A stretch of DNA of 64,000 nucleotides from Rhodovulum kholense (lineage in GTDB: Bacteria > Pseudomonadota > Alphaproteobacteria > Rhodobacterales > Rhodobacteraceae): the NCBI RefSeq assembly GCF_003053725.1, contig NZ_QAYC01000007.1, positions 124,001-188,000 of the forward strand. Reading direction: 5' to 3'. Both the position numbers and the translations under genes were made by a program. Below, one piece after another: positions 6,706-15,276 of the stretch. Numbering within the stretch: the stretch's first letter is position 1; every line of letters begins with the position of its first letter. The notes beneath the pieces are model-generated. The model saw nothing but the letters and a program-made list of their open reading frames with translations, did not search any database and was not told the origin of the DNA.

Positions 6706-8685
6706 ATGCCCAACGACACTCAAACCCCGGTCCGCGATCGGCCCTGGCTGTTCCGCACCTATGCCGGCCATTCGACCGCCGAGGCCTCGAATGCGCTTTA
6801 CCGCGCCAACCTCGCCAAGGGGCAGACCGGGCTTTCGGTCGCCTTCGACCTGCCGACCCAGACCGGCTATGACAGCGATCACGAACTGGCGCGCGGCGAG
6901 GTCGGCAAGGTCGGCGTGCCGATCGACCATCTGGGCGACATGCGAACCCTGTTCGACCAGATCCCTCTGGAACAGATGAACACCTCGATGACCATCAACG
7001 CGCCCGCACCCTGGCTGCTGGCGCTTTATATCGCCGTGGCCGAGGAACAGGGCGCCGATGTCTCGAAGCTGCAGGGCACGGTGCAGAACGACCTGATCAA
7101 GGAATATCTGAGCCGCGGCACCTATATCTGCCCGCCGAAGCCCAGCCTTCGCATGATCACCGATGTCGCGGCCTATACCCGCGAGCATCTGCCGAAATGG
7201 AACCCGATGAACGTCTGTTCCTATCACCTGCAGGAAGCGGGGGCGACGCCGGAACAGGAGCTGTCCTATGCGCTGGCGACCGCGACCGCGGTGCTGGACG
7301 ATCTGCGCGGGAAGGTGGCGCCCGAGGACTTCCCGGGCATGGTCGGGCGGATCTCCTTCTTCGTGAATGCGGGCATCCGCTTCGTCACCGAGATGTGCAA
7401 GATGCGCGCCTTCGTCGAGCTCTGGGACGAGATCTGCCAGGAACGCTACGGCGTCGACGACCCCAAGCACCGGCGGTTCCGCTACGGGGTGCAGGTCAAC
7501 AGCCTCGGCCTGACCGAGCAGCAGCCCGAGAACAACGTCTACCGCATCCTGATCGAGATGCTGGCGGTGACGCTGTCGAAATCCGCCCGCGCCCGCGCCG
7601 TGCAGCTTCCGGCCTGGAACGAGGCGCTGGGCCTGCCGCGCCCCTTCGACCAGCAATGGTCGATCCGGATGCAACAGATTCTGGCCTACGAGACCGACCT
7701 TCTGGAATATGAGGACCTGTTCGAGGGCAACCCGGCGGTCACCGCGAAAGTGGAGGAGCTGAAGCGGAACGCCCGGGCCGAACTGGCACAGATCGACGCG
7801 ATGGGCGGCGCGGTGGCCGCGATCGAGCACATGAAATCGCGGCTCGTCGAAAGCAATTCCGACCGCATCGGCCGGGTCGAGACCGGCGCCACGGTGGTGG
7901 TCGGCGTGAACCGCTGGGTCGATGGGGAGCCCTCGCCGCTGACCTCGGGCGAGGACGCGATCATGGTGGTCGATCCCAGCGTCGAGGCCGACCAGATCGC
8001 CCGACTGGCCGCCTGGCGCGACAGCCGCGACGGCGCCGCGGTCGAAGCCGCTCTGGCCGCGCTGCGCGAGGCGGCGGCGACGGGGGCGAACATCATGCCG
8101 CCCTCGATCGCGGCGGCCAAGGCCGGGGCCACGACCGGCGAATGGGGCGATGTGATGCGCGCGGTCTTCGGCCAGTACCGGGGGCCGACGGGCGTGTCGA
8201 AAAGCCCCTCGAACCGGACCGAGGGGCTGGACGAGATTCGGGCCGAGGTCGATGCGCTGGCCGGACGGCTCGGGCGACGACCGAAGTTTCTGGTCGGCAA
8301 GCCCGGTCTCGACGGCCATTCGAACGGCGCCGAACAGATCGCCGCCCGTGCCCGCGATTGCGGCATGGATATCTCCTATGAGGGGATTCGGCTTACCCCA
8401 TCGGAAATCGTGGCTGCGGCCAAGGCCGAGGGGGTCGACATCGTCGGTCTGTCGATCCTGTCGGGCAGCCACATGCCCCTGATGGAAAGCCTGATGCGGC
8501 TGATGAAGGAGCACGAGCTGACCCATATCCCGGTTGTGGTGGGCGGCATCATCCCCGACGAAGACGCCCGGCGGCTGAAGGCGATGGGCGTGGCCAAGGT
8601 CTATACGCCGAAGGATTTCGAGCTGAACCGGATCATGTTCGACGTGGTCGGGCTGATCTCGCCCGAACGGGTGGCGGCGGAATAG
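6706..8685 (+). CDS. ecm: ethylmalonyl-CoA mutase (B12-dependent)
   Basis: A 659-residue adenosylcobalamin-dependent acyl-CoA mutase. The N-terminal TIM-barrel domain starts WLFRTYAGHSTAEASNALYR and carries GLSVAFDLPTQTGYDSDH and MNTSMTINAPAPW. The C-terminal B12 domain has DGHSNG at 536-541 (His538 is the cobalt ligand) with the GG pair near 613. The fused single-chain layout fits Ecm or methylmalonyl-CoA mutase; GEVGKVGVPI and the context next to ccr favour ethylmalonyl-CoA to methylsuccinyl-CoA conversion. The start is ATG 6706, with AGGGAGG 6 bases upstream; the frame continues upstream without a better start. A stem-loop and deoD follow closely. Confidence 0.93.
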   Translation: MPNDTQTPVRDRPWLFRTYAGHSTAEASNALYRANLAKGQTGLSVAFDLPTQTGYDSDHELARGEVGKVGVPIDHLGDMRTLFDQIPLEQMNTSMTINAPAPWLLALYIAVAEEQGADVSKLQGTVQNDLIKEYLSRGTYICPPKPSLRMITDVAAYTREHLPKWNPMNVCSYHLQEAGATPEQELSYALATATAVLDDLRGKVAPEDFPGMVGRISFFVNAGIRFVTEMCKMRAFVELWDEICQERYGVDDPKHRRFRYGVQVNSLGLTEQQPENNVYRILIEMLAVTLSKSARARAVQLPAWNEALGLPRPFDQQWSIRMQQILAYETDLLEYEDLFEGNPAVTAKVEELKRNARAELAQIDAMGGAVAAIEHMKSRLVESNSDRIGRVETGATVVVGVNRWVDGEPSPLTSGEDAIMVVDPSVEADQIARLAAWRDSRDGAAVEAALAALREAAATGANIMPPSIAAAKAGATTGEWGDVMRAVFGQYRGPTGVSKSPSNRTEGLDEIRAEVDALAGRLGRRPKFLVGKPGLDGHSNGAEQIAARARDCGMDISYEGIRLTPSEIVAAAKAEGVDIVGLSILSGSHMPLMESLMRLMKEHELTHIPVVVGGIIPDEDARRLKAMGVAKVYTPKDFELNRIMFDVVGLISPERVAAE

Positions 8686-8699
8686 CCAGCGGCTATAAC

Positions 8700-8727
8700 G
8701 GGGGTCTCAGCGGTTGAGGAGACCCCC
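8700..8727 (+). promoter_or_regulatory. stem-loop enclosing the deoD ribosome-binding site
   Basis: GGGGGTCTC (8700-8708) pairs perfectly with GAGACCCCC (8719-8727), leaving a 10-base loop. The right arm ends directly before the deoD ATG at 8728, and the Shine-Dalgarno GAGGAG (8716-8721) is half inside this arm. It may attenuate deoD translation or separate deoD from ecm expression; there is no T-run, so it is not a classical terminator. Confidence 0.6.
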
Positions 8728-9432
8728 ATGAGCCTTCATATCGGCGCGCAACCCGGCGAGATCGCCGAGACCGTCCTGCTGCCCGGCGACCCGCTGCGCG
8801 CGGAATGGGCGGCGCGGACCTTCCTGACCGACCCGGTCTGCATCAACCGGGTGCGCGGGATGCTGGGCTTTACCGGGTTCTGGCGCGGCCACCGGGTCAC
8901 GATCCATGGCAGCGGCATGGGCATGCCCTCGCTGTCGATCTATGCCAACGAGCTGATCCGCGAGCATGGCGCAAGGACGCTGATCCGGATCGGATCGGCC
9001 GGCGCGATGCAGGAGCATGTCGCGCTGCGCGACATCGTGCTGGCGATGACGAGTTCCACGCTGTCGACGCCCTCGCGCGGCACCTTCCGCGAGCTGAATT
9101 TCGCACCTTGCGCCGATTTCGGGCTGCTGGCGGCGGCGCATCGGGCGGCGCAAGCCAAGGGCGCCCGGACCCATGTCGGCGGCATCTATTCGGCCGATGT
9201 CTTCTATGACGAACGTCCCGACCTGAACGCCGAGTTGACCCGGCACGGCGTTCTCGCAGTCGAGATGGAAGCGGCCGAGCTTTACATTCTGGCTGCCCGG
9301 CACGGGGCGCGGGCGCTGGCGGTGTTGACGGTGTCGGACCATCTGCTGACCGGGGCGGCGCTTTCGCCCGAGGAACGCCAGACAGGGTTCGCCGAGATGG
9401 TCGAGATCGCGCTGGAGGCCGCGTTTTCCTGA
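8728..9432 (+). CDS. deoD: purine-nucleoside phosphorylase, DeoD type
   Basis: A 234-residue hexameric-type purine nucleoside phosphorylase that releases the base and (deoxy)ribose 1-phosphate from purine nucleosides. Phosphate-site motif PGDPLRA is at 19-25, GSGMGMP at 61-67, GSAGAM near 89-94, the ribose-contacting VEMEA at 178-182 and the base-protonating Ser-Asp at 203-204. Length is standard for DeoD. The Shine-Dalgarno is GAGGAG, partly buried in a stem-loop. The stop at 9432 is followed by a short intergenic segment; the next gene converges. It is probably a salvage gene unrelated to the neighbouring pathway. Confidence 0.95.
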   Translation: MSLHIGAQPGEIAETVLLPGDPLRAEWAARTFLTDPVCINRVRGMLGFTGFWRGHRVTIHGSGMGMPSLSIYANELIREHGARTLIRIGSAGAMQEHVALRDIVLAMTSSTLSTPSRGTFRELNFAPCADFGLLAAAHRAAQAKGARTHVGGIYSADVFYDERPDLNAELTRHGVLAVEMEAAELYILAARHGARALAVLTVSDHLLTGAALSPEERQTGFAEMVEIALEAAFS

Positions 9433-9491
9433 CCCCCGGGACGGGGCAACCGACGGGCGTTGCGGCTTGGGTATTTAGGCCAAGAAGAAGA

Positions 9492-10361
9492 TTAGAGCCC
9501 GTGCGAGCGGTCGTAGGGCGCGGGCGTGGGCGGGGTCCAGCCGTCGAGCGCGCCGGGGGCCGGAGCGAAGATCTCGACGCCCAGCGGATGGCAGCGCGCT
9601 TGGTCCGTCGAATTGCCGCTGCAATCGCCCCAGGGGCAGGCGCTGAGCGCGCAAAGCAGGTCGATCTCGGCGAAGAGATCAAGGTGGTCGCCCGGCCGGA
9701 CAGGGCTTGCCTTGGTGAAATAGCGGTGGGTGTCGCGGGTGAAGCCCGTGCACATGAAGACGTTCAGCACGTCATGGATATGGGGCTCGGCCGCCGCCGG
9801 GCTGAGGCCTGTTTCAGCGGCGAGCGCCCGGATCAGGTTCGAATGGCAGCAGCGGTGGAAGGGCGCGCCGCCGAGGCGGCCATTGGTATAGGGATCGCAG
9901 CGTGTGCCGATCACGTCATGGACGCCCGCACCGTCGGCATCGAAGCCGTACCAGCCCAGACTGTCGGCGATGACGGTGGCCATCGGGCGTAGATGCGGGA
10001 AGCTCGACCAGAGCCGGTCGCCGGTGCCGACATGCGTGCCATGCAGCGCGCGGGTCTTGCCGGAATAGAACCGCTCGGACAGGTCATGGGCGTTCCAGAG
10101 GTTCAGATCGCCGACCTGCGGCCCCTCGATGCAGGAAATCCGCAGCACATGGCCCGCCGGAACGCGGAAGGCGCGGGCGTCGCGGGCAGGGATCTCGAGT
10201 TGTGCGACCCCGGTCATGCCAGCACGGAGCCGGTCATAAAGTGGCATCGGCGGCGCGGGCAGGCTTTCAGGCGGATAGCAGACGACCGGGGCCGCAGCCC
10301 GGCGCTCGGCGGCATAGCGTGGGGGCTCTTTCGGCATCCGGGGCTCTGCTGTCTGGGTCAT
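9492..10361 (-). CDS. DUF1989 (urea carboxylase-associated-like) protein
   Basis: A 289-residue protein of the DUF1989 family. The body contains the typical DLNLWNAHDLSERFYSGKTR and a C-terminal half with CHSNLIRAL, DVLNVFMCTGF and CSGNSTDQARCHPLGVEIF, where clustered Cys/His could bind metal. DUF1989 proteins are found beside urea amidolyase and amino-acid transporters, but the reaction is unproven. The ATG at 10361 overlaps the permease stop by four bases (ATGA), so the two are coupled; an in-frame extension up to 10775 lies wholly inside the permease gene and was rejected. Met9 (MPKEPP) is a possible alternative start. Probable role: metabolism of the compound imported by the permease. Confidence 0.8.
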   Translation of the reverse strand: MTQTAEPRMPKEPPRYAAERRAAAPVVCYPPESLPAPPMPLYDRLRAGMTGVAQLEIPARDARAFRVPAGHVLRISCIEGPQVGDLNLWNAHDLSERFYSGKTRALHGTHVGTGDRLWSSFPHLRPMATVIADSLGWYGFDADGAGVHDVIGTRCDPYTNGRLGGAPFHRCCHSNLIRALAAETGLSPAAAEPHIHDVLNVFMCTGFTRDTHRYFTKASPVRPGDHLDLFAEIDLLCALSACPWGDCSGNSTDQARCHPLGVEIFAPAPGALDGWTPPTPAPYDRSHGL

Positions 10362-11551
10362 TCGACCGGGCGACCGAGAAACGCGATGGCGAGCCCCAGC
10401 ACGGCAAGGGCCGCAAAGCCCGCGGCGCGGCCGCCCTGCCCCGCCCGGCGCGCAGCCAGCGTCGCGATTACGGCTTCCAGCGCGTAATAAAGCGCGAAAG
10501 CCCGCGAGGCATAGGAGATGATCGCAAAGACATCCGCCGTCCAGGTCAGCCCGATGCCCGCCGCAACCAGAACCGCATAGGCCGCGCGGTTGCCGACAAG
10601 CCCTTTCGAGCGTTCCGCGACCAGCCCGCCCGCGCCGGTCGTGTCGGCGACCGAGGCGCTGAACTGGGCGGCCAGCGCCGCCACCGTCAGCACCAGCGGC
10701 AGAAGCGGCGAGACCGTCGCGGTCAGGCCGATGATGGCGGTATCGTCGAGCGCGCCCGTGCCCGGTGCAAAGCACAGCACCAGGAGCGTGACATAGACGA
10801 GATAGATCGCGGTCGAGACATATTGCGCGCCCCGCATGGATCGGATCCTGAGATCGGCGTCATATTCGGCGCCAAGATAGCGCGAGGTCTCGAAGCCCTG
10901 CACTGTCACGATCAGGCCGAAGAACAGCGTCAGCGCGGCCCAGGGGCTCACGCTGGCGGGCGTCAGCACCGGGCCGGTCGTGGCGGCCGTCTCGCCGAAG
11001 AAAAGCCCGAGCCCGACCAGAAGCCCGCAGATTGCCGCAAGGTTCAGGCTGACCGCGTATTTCTCGAGCCCTTCCAGCGCCTCGAACCCTCGGGTCACGC
11101 CCACCCCGAGGATCAGCAGGAAGACCGCGGTGGTCACGATCCGGGCGTTGAGGGGCGCGTCGAAGGGCGTCAAGCGGACCGCGAAGGCGCCCAGAAGGTT
11201 CAGGTAATAGGCAACCGAGATGACGTAGGAAAACGCCAGCGTCCAGCCCGCCGCGGTTTCCGCGAGGGCGCCGAGGCGGCCGGGCGGGTTGCCATGGGCC
11301 CCGGCCGCGATGCTGTAGCGGATCGCGCCGCCGAAGCCCAGGGCGATCAGCGCCAGGGCCGCCATCGCCGCGGGCGACCAGATCCCGAGGCTCTGGTTCA
11401 GGATCGGTCCCAGCACCAGGAAGCCCGAGCCGATGATCGAGGCAAGCGGCGTCACCATCGCCCGCCAGAACCGCCAGCGCCGCATCGGCGGCGACAGGAC
11501 CAGAAGCAGGCCTGCCGCCGCCGTGCCGAGGATCAGGATATCGCGCAGCAC
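10358..11551 (-). CDS. APC-family amino acid permease-like transporter
   Basis: A 397-residue integral membrane protein with about 11-12 hydrophobic segments. An additional N-terminal helix precedes the motif TPLASIIGSGFLVLGPIL, which resembles the first helix of APC-superfamily transporters (glycine-rich IGSG substrate loop). The frame starts with GTG at 11551, 10 bases after the sdhB stop, and no clear Shine-Dalgarno is seen; Met23 at 11485 is a weaker alternative. It overlaps the DUF1989 gene by four bases. Substrate unknown; an amino acid, purine or amine is likely. Position after sdhCDAB suggests read-through expression with succinate dehydrogenase. Confidence 0.78.
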   Translation of the reverse strand: MLRDILILGTAAAGLLLVLSPPMRRWRFWRAMVTPLASIIGSGFLVLGPILNQSLGIWSPAAMAALALIALGFGGAIRYSIAAGAHGNPPGRLGALAETAAGWTLAFSYVISVAYYLNLLGAFAVRLTPFDAPLNARIVTTAVFLLILGVGVTRGFEALEGLEKYAVSLNLAAICGLLVGLGLFFGETAATTGPVLTPASVSPWAALTLFFGLIVTVQGFETSRYLGAEYDADLRIRSMRGAQYVSTAIYLVYVTLLVLCFAPGTGALDDTAIIGLTATVSPLLPLVLTVAALAAQFSASVADTTGAGGLVAERSKGLVGNRAAYAVLVAAGIGLTWTADVFAIISYASRAFALYYALEAVIATLAARRAGQGGRAAGFAALAVLGLAIAFLGRPVE

Positions 11552-11561
11552 CGGGCGCGCG

Positions 11562-12341
11562 TCAGACCGTCCGCTCGACCATCATCTTCTTGATCGAGGC
11601 GATGGCCTTGGCCGGGTTCAGCCCCTTGGGGCAGGTCTTGGTGCAGTTCATGATGGTGTGGCAGCGATAAAGCTTGAACGGATCTTCCAGCGAATCCAGA
11701 CGCTCGCCCGTGGCCTCGTCGCGGCTGTCGATGATCCAGCGATAGGCGTGCAGCAAGGCTGCCGGCCCCAGATACTTGTCGCCATTCCACCAGTAGGACG
11801 GGCAGGAGGTCGAGCAGCTGGCGCACATGATGCATTCGTAAAGCCCGTCGAGCTTCTTGCGGTCCTCGATGGACTGGCGCCATTCCTTGGCGGGCGTGTT
11901 CGACTTGGTTTCGAGCCAGGGCATGACGCTGGCATGCTGGGCGTAGAAATGGGTGAGGTCGGGCACGAGGTCCTTGACCACCGGCATGTGCGGCAGCGGG
12001 TAGATCTTCACGTCGCCCGTGATTTCGTCCATGCCGCGGGTACAGGCCAGCGTGTTCACCCCGTCGATGTTCATCGCGCAGGACCCGCAGATGCCTTCGC
12101 GGCAGGACCGGCGGAAGGTCAGGGTCGGGTCGATCTCGTTCTTGATCTTGATCAGCGCGTCCAGAACCATAGGTCCGCAGGTGTCGAGATCGACGAAATA
12201 GGTATCTACCCGCGGGTTCTCGCCGGTATCCGGGTCCCAGCGATAGATGCGGAAGGTGCGGATATTGGTGGCACCCTGCGGCTTCGGCCAGGTCTTGCCG
12301 GTCTTCACGACCGAATTCTTGGGAAGCGTGAGTTCAACCAT
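11562..12341 (-). CDS. sdhB: succinate dehydrogenase iron-sulfur subunit
   Basis: A 259-residue SdhB carrying electrons from FAD to quinone in complex II. The [2Fe-2S] ligands are Cys80, Cys85, Cys88 and Cys100 ([11 protein letters not shown]). The [4Fe-4S]/[3Fe-4S] ligands are in [11 protein letters not shown] (170-180) and [14 protein letters not shown] nearer the C-terminus. Length and N-terminus are standard for alphaproteobacteria. The start at 12341 has AAAGGTTG upstream. A 173-base gap separates it from sdhA, with nothing recognisable inside. Membrane-associated with SdhC/D on the cytoplasmic face. Confidence 0.98.
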   Translation of the reverse strand: MVELTLPKNSVVKTGKTWPKPQGATNIRTFRIYRWDPDTGENPRVDTYFVDLDTCGPMVLDALIKIKNEIDPTLTFRRSCREGICGSCAMNIDGVNTLACTRGMDEITGDVKIYPLPHMPVVKDLVPDLTHFYAQHASVMPWLETKSNTPAKEWRQSIEDRKKLDGLYECIMCASCSTSCPSYWWNGDKYLGPAALLHAYRWIIDSRDEATGERLDSLEDPFKLYRCHTIMNCTKTCPKGLNPAKAIASIKKMMVERTV

Positions 12342-12514
12342 GGGTTCAACCTTTCTTGGCTAGACGCACAGGCGTTCGGTCTGGGGACCGCCGCGCCGGA
12401 CAACGGGCGCAGGGCGGCCAACAAGGGGCGTGGGGACCCGAGCCTTGGCCCCCGAATGCCGGATCGCGTCGGGCCACACCGTCGGCGTAAGGCTCGGCCC
12501 GACCATCCCCCGGC

Positions 12515-14320
12515 TCAGTAGACGCGCGCCTTGGGCGCGATCTTCTTCAGGTCGATGCCGCCATCCTCGGTCCGGGTCAGCGGGTCGAGATGCACCGGCC
12601 GGTAGGTCAGATCGACCGACGCGCCGTCAACGCGCGACAGCGAGTGCTTGCGCCAGTTGGCATCGTCGCGATCGGGATAGTCCTCGTGGGCATGGGCGCC
12701 ACGGCTTTCCTTGCGCGCCTCGGCCGCGACCACGGTGGCCAGCGCATTCGGCATCAGGTTGGTCAGCTCCAGCGTTTCCATCAGGTCCGAGTTCCAGATC
12801 ATCGAGCGGTCCGATACCTTGATGTCATCGAGCTTGCCCGCGACCGCGGTCATCTTCTCGACACCGTCGGCCAGCGACTTGTCGGTCCGGAAGACGGCCG
12901 CGTCGGCCTGCATCGTCTTCTGCATCTCCAGCCGCAGCTCGGCCGTCGTGACCGTGCCCTTCGCGTGGCGCAGCCCGTCCATCCGGCCCAGCGCCTTGTC
13001 GATCGAGGCCTTAGACGGCAGCGGCACCGCGGTCGAGGGATCGACGATCTGCCCCGCGCGGATCGCGGCCGCCCGGCCGAAGACCACGAGGTCGATCAGC
13101 GAGTTCGACCCGAGCCGGTTCGCGCCATGGACTGAGGCGCAGCCCGCCTCGCCCACCGCCATCAGGCCCGGCGCCACGCGGTCGGGATCGCCCTCGACCG
13201 GGTTCAGCACCTCGCCCCAGTAGTTCGTGGGAATGCCGCCCATGTTGTAATGCACCGTCGGCAGAACCGGGATCGGCTCCTTGGTGACATCGACACCGGC
13301 GAAGATCTTGGCGCTTTCGGAGATGCCCGGCAGGCGCTCGGCAAGCGTCTCGGGCGGCAGGTGGCTGAGGTTCAGGTGGATATGATCCTTGTTCGCGCCC
13401 ACACCCCGGCCCTCGCGGATCTCGATGGTCATGCAGCGCGACACGACATCGCGCGAGGCCAGATCCTTGTAGGTCGGCGCGTAGCGTTCCATGAACCGCT
13501 CGCCTTCCGAGTTGGTCAGATAACCGCCCTCGCCGCGCGCCCCCTCGGTGATGAGGCAGCCCGAACCGTAGATGCCGGTCGGGTGGAACTGCACGAACTC
13601 CATGTCCTGCAGCGGCAGACCGGCCCGCGCGACCATGCCGCCGCCATCGCCGGTGCAGGTATGCGCCGAGGTGGCCGAGAAATAGGCGCGCCCGTAGCCG
13701 CCGGTCGCCAGAACCACCATCTTGGCGGCAAAGACATGCAGCGTGCCGTCATCGAGCTTCCAGGCCAGCACGCCCTGGCACTGCCCGTCCTCGGACATCA
13801 GAAGGTCGATGGCGAAGTATTCGATGAAGAACTCGGCCTTTTCCTTGAGGCTCTGGCCGTACAGCGTGTGAAGGATCGCATGGCCGGTGCGGTCGGCCGC
13901 GGCACAGGTGCGCTGCACCGGCGGGCCTTCGCCGAATTCGGTCGTATGGCCGCCGAACGGGCGCTGGTAGATCTTGCCCGCCTCGGTGCGCGAGAAGGGC
14001 ACGCCGTAATGTTCCAGCTCGTAGACCGCCTTGGGCGCCTCGCGGACGAGATATTCCATCGCGTCGGTATCGCCCAGCCAGTCCGACCCCTTGACGGTGT
14101 CGTACATGTGCCATTGCCAGTTGTCGGGCCCCATGTTGCCCAGGCTTGCGGCGATGCCGCCCTGGGCTGCCACCGTATGCGACCGGGTCGGGAAGACCTT
14201 GGTCACGCAGGCGGTGCGGAGGCCCTGTTCGGCCATGCCCAGCGTGGCGCGCAGACCGGCGCCGCCGGCCCCAACAACCACCACGTCGTAGTCATGCGTC
14301 TCGTATTCGTAAGCGGCCAT
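12515..14320 (-). CDS. sdhA: succinate dehydrogenase flavoprotein subunit
   Basis: A 601-residue SdhA that oxidises succinate to fumarate. The FAD dinucleotide motif GAGGAG is at 17-22 and His48 in SHTVAAQGG is the covalent FAD attachment site. The active-site segments [14 protein letters not shown]-like and [18 protein letters not shown] are present. It ends with the usual [11 protein letters not shown]. The start ATG at 14320 has GGAGAG/CAGGG upstream. Gene order sdhC-sdhD-sdhA-sdhB is as in other Rhodobacterales, all on the minus strand. Confidence 0.98.
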   Translation of the reverse strand: MAAYEYETHDYDVVVVGAGGAGLRATLGMAEQGLRTACVTKVFPTRSHTVAAQGGIAASLGNMGPDNWQWHMYDTVKGSDWLGDTDAMEYLVREAPKAVYELEHYGVPFSRTEAGKIYQRPFGGHTTEFGEGPPVQRTCAAADRTGHAILHTLYGQSLKEKAEFFIEYFAIDLLMSEDGQCQGVLAWKLDDGTLHVFAAKMVVLATGGYGRAYFSATSAHTCTGDGGGMVARAGLPLQDMEFVQFHPTGIYGSGCLITEGARGEGGYLTNSEGERFMERYAPTYKDLASRDVVSRCMTIEIREGRGVGANKDHIHLNLSHLPPETLAERLPGISESAKIFAGVDVTKEPIPVLPTVHYNMGGIPTNYWGEVLNPVEGDPDRVAPGLMAVGEAGCASVHGANRLGSNSLIDLVVFGRAAAIRAGQIVDPSTAVPLPSKASIDKALGRMDGLRHAKGTVTTAELRLEMQKTMQADAAVFRTDKSLADGVEKMTAVAGKLDDIKVSDRSMIWNSDLMETLELTNLMPNALATVVAAEARKESRGAHAHEDYPDRDDANWRKHSLSRVDGASVDLTYRPVHLDPLTRTEDGGIDLKKIAPKARVY

Positions 14321-14341
14321 GAACCCTGCTCTCCGTTAGCT

Positions 14342-14713
14342 TCAGATCGCGATCCGGACGATCGCGTAAAGGCCCGCCGCCATCACCAGGTAGCTCAGGC
14401 AGATCACGGTCCACAGCATGACCTTGCGGGTCATGCCGCCCCAGTAGTCCTCGATCATCATCTGCGCGCCGCGGCGGAAATGCAGCATGCCGGCCGCGAT
14501 GGTCAGACCCACGATCACCGCGGGGAACGGCTGCGACAGGGTGGCGACGACCTCTTCATAGGGCGCGCCCAGAGAGGTCCCGACGATGAAGACGAAGAAA
14601 GGGATCAGAAGGGTCAGACCGACGCCGCTGACATTCATGTACCAGTGGTGTTCGGTGCCTGCCTTCGACGCGCCGAGCCCTTCGGCACGCTTTCGGTCGG
14701 TGAGATAGCGCAT
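14342..14713 (-). CDS. sdhD: succinate dehydrogenase membrane anchor SdhD
   Basis: A 123-residue hydrophobic subunit with three predicted membrane helices (after VSGVGLTLLIPFFVFIVG, PFPAVIVGLTIAAGML and VICLSYLVMAAGLYAIV). The HFRRGAQMMIEDY motif between helices two and three is characteristic of SdhD, where the His is a haem b candidate ligand and the DY pair is near the quinone site. The start ATG at 14713 has AAGGAGG 9 bases upstream; a more upstream in-frame Met lies inside sdhC. It is 21 bases from sdhA and 14 bases after sdhC. Confidence 0.93.
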   Translation of the reverse strand: MRYLTDRKRAEGLGASKAGTEHHWYMNVSGVGLTLLIPFFVFIVGTSLGAPYEEVVATLSQPFPAVIVGLTIAAGMLHFRRGAQMMIEDYWGGMTRKVMLWTVICLSYLVMAAGLYAIVRIAI

Positions 14714-14727
14714 TTCGCGGGCCTCCT

Positions 14728-15120
14728 TCAGAAGATCCACAGGGTCAGGACGGTCAGGACGGTCAGCACGCCGGACCCGAAGATCACGATCCAGCCGAGC
14801 TTTTCGGCGGTTTCGAGTTCAAGCCCGTAGCCGTTGTCCCAGATGACGTGACGGATCCCGGCCAGCGTGTGATACCAGAGCGCCCAGAGCGAGCCGAACA
14901 TCACCAGATTGCCCAGCCACGAGGTCAGCACCCAGTCCGCGCGGGCGAAGGCTTCGGGCCCGGTGCCGGCAGCGATCAGCCACCACACGATCAGCACCGC
15001 GCCGAGAATGAGCGCGTTGCCGGTCACGCGGGTGAAGATCGACGTCACCGACGTGATCTGCGGACGGTAGATCTGAAGATGGGGGGAAAGCGGGCGGTTT
15101 CCCCGTTCGATGTCAGCCAT
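14728..15120 (-). CDS. sdhC: succinate dehydrogenase cytochrome b556 subunit SdhC
   Basis: A 130-residue membrane subunit starting MADIERGNRPLSPHLQIYRP, the classical SdhC opening. Three helices follow, and YHTLAGIRHVIWDNG carries the haem-ligand histidine signature of the family. The start ATG at 15120 has GAGAGGGA upstream; a possible longer frame upstream lacks support. First gene of the sdhCDAB operon. The 150 bases upstream hold paired GTGATCAC palindromes and are otherwise A/T-richer than surroundings, as expected for its promoter. Confidence 0.95.
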   Translation of the reverse strand: MADIERGNRPLSPHLQIYRPQITSVTSIFTRVTGNALILGAVLIVWWLIAAGTGPEAFARADWVLTSWLGNLVMFGSLWALWYHTLAGIRHVIWDNGYGLELETAEKLGWIVIFGSGVLTVLTVLTLWIF

Positions 15121-15243
15121 GGGGTCCCTCTCGTGCTGGGGGTCTGCTGTGGGGCGATGTGATACCGTTTTTTGAGGCGGAGTCACGGTGTGAACGCCGA
15201 ATTGCGCATGTTTTTCCGCTGCGACCGCGAAAAAATGATGTTT

Positions 15244-15272
15244 GTGATCACGGCTTGAGGGGTCGTGATCAC
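15244..15272. promoter_or_regulatory. two GTGATCAC palindromes upstream of sdhC
   Basis: The 8-bp palindrome GTGATCAC occurs at 15244-15251 and again at 15265-15272, start to start 21 bases apart (two helical turns), 124-152 bases upstream of the sdhC start and just after the stop of the neighbouring frameshifted gene. The spacing suggests cooperative binding of a dimeric regulator on one DNA face. It does not match the FnrL consensus TTGAT-N4-ATCAA. The regulator is unknown. Confidence 0.5.
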
Positions 15273-15276
15273 GCTT

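Noticed and set aside
6661-8526. Antisense frame of over 600 codons to ecm
   Set aside because: Complement of the B12-dependent mutase with no protein-like motif of its own.
10362-10775. N-terminal extension of the DUF1989 protein
   Set aside because: Lies fully inside the permease gene on the same strand in another frame; the ATG at 10361 with the four-base overlap is the natural start.
12342-12514. Small gene between sdhA and sdhB
   Set aside because: The 173-base gap has no frame with a start, ribosome-binding site and protein-like composition.
13250-14830. Plus-strand frame over sdhA/sdhD
   Set aside because: Antisense of sdhA with high His/Arg/Asp content and no independent ribosome-binding site.
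15244-15272. FnrL site upstream of sdhC
   Set aside because: The palindromes are GTGATCAC and do not fit TTGAT-N4-ATCAA.
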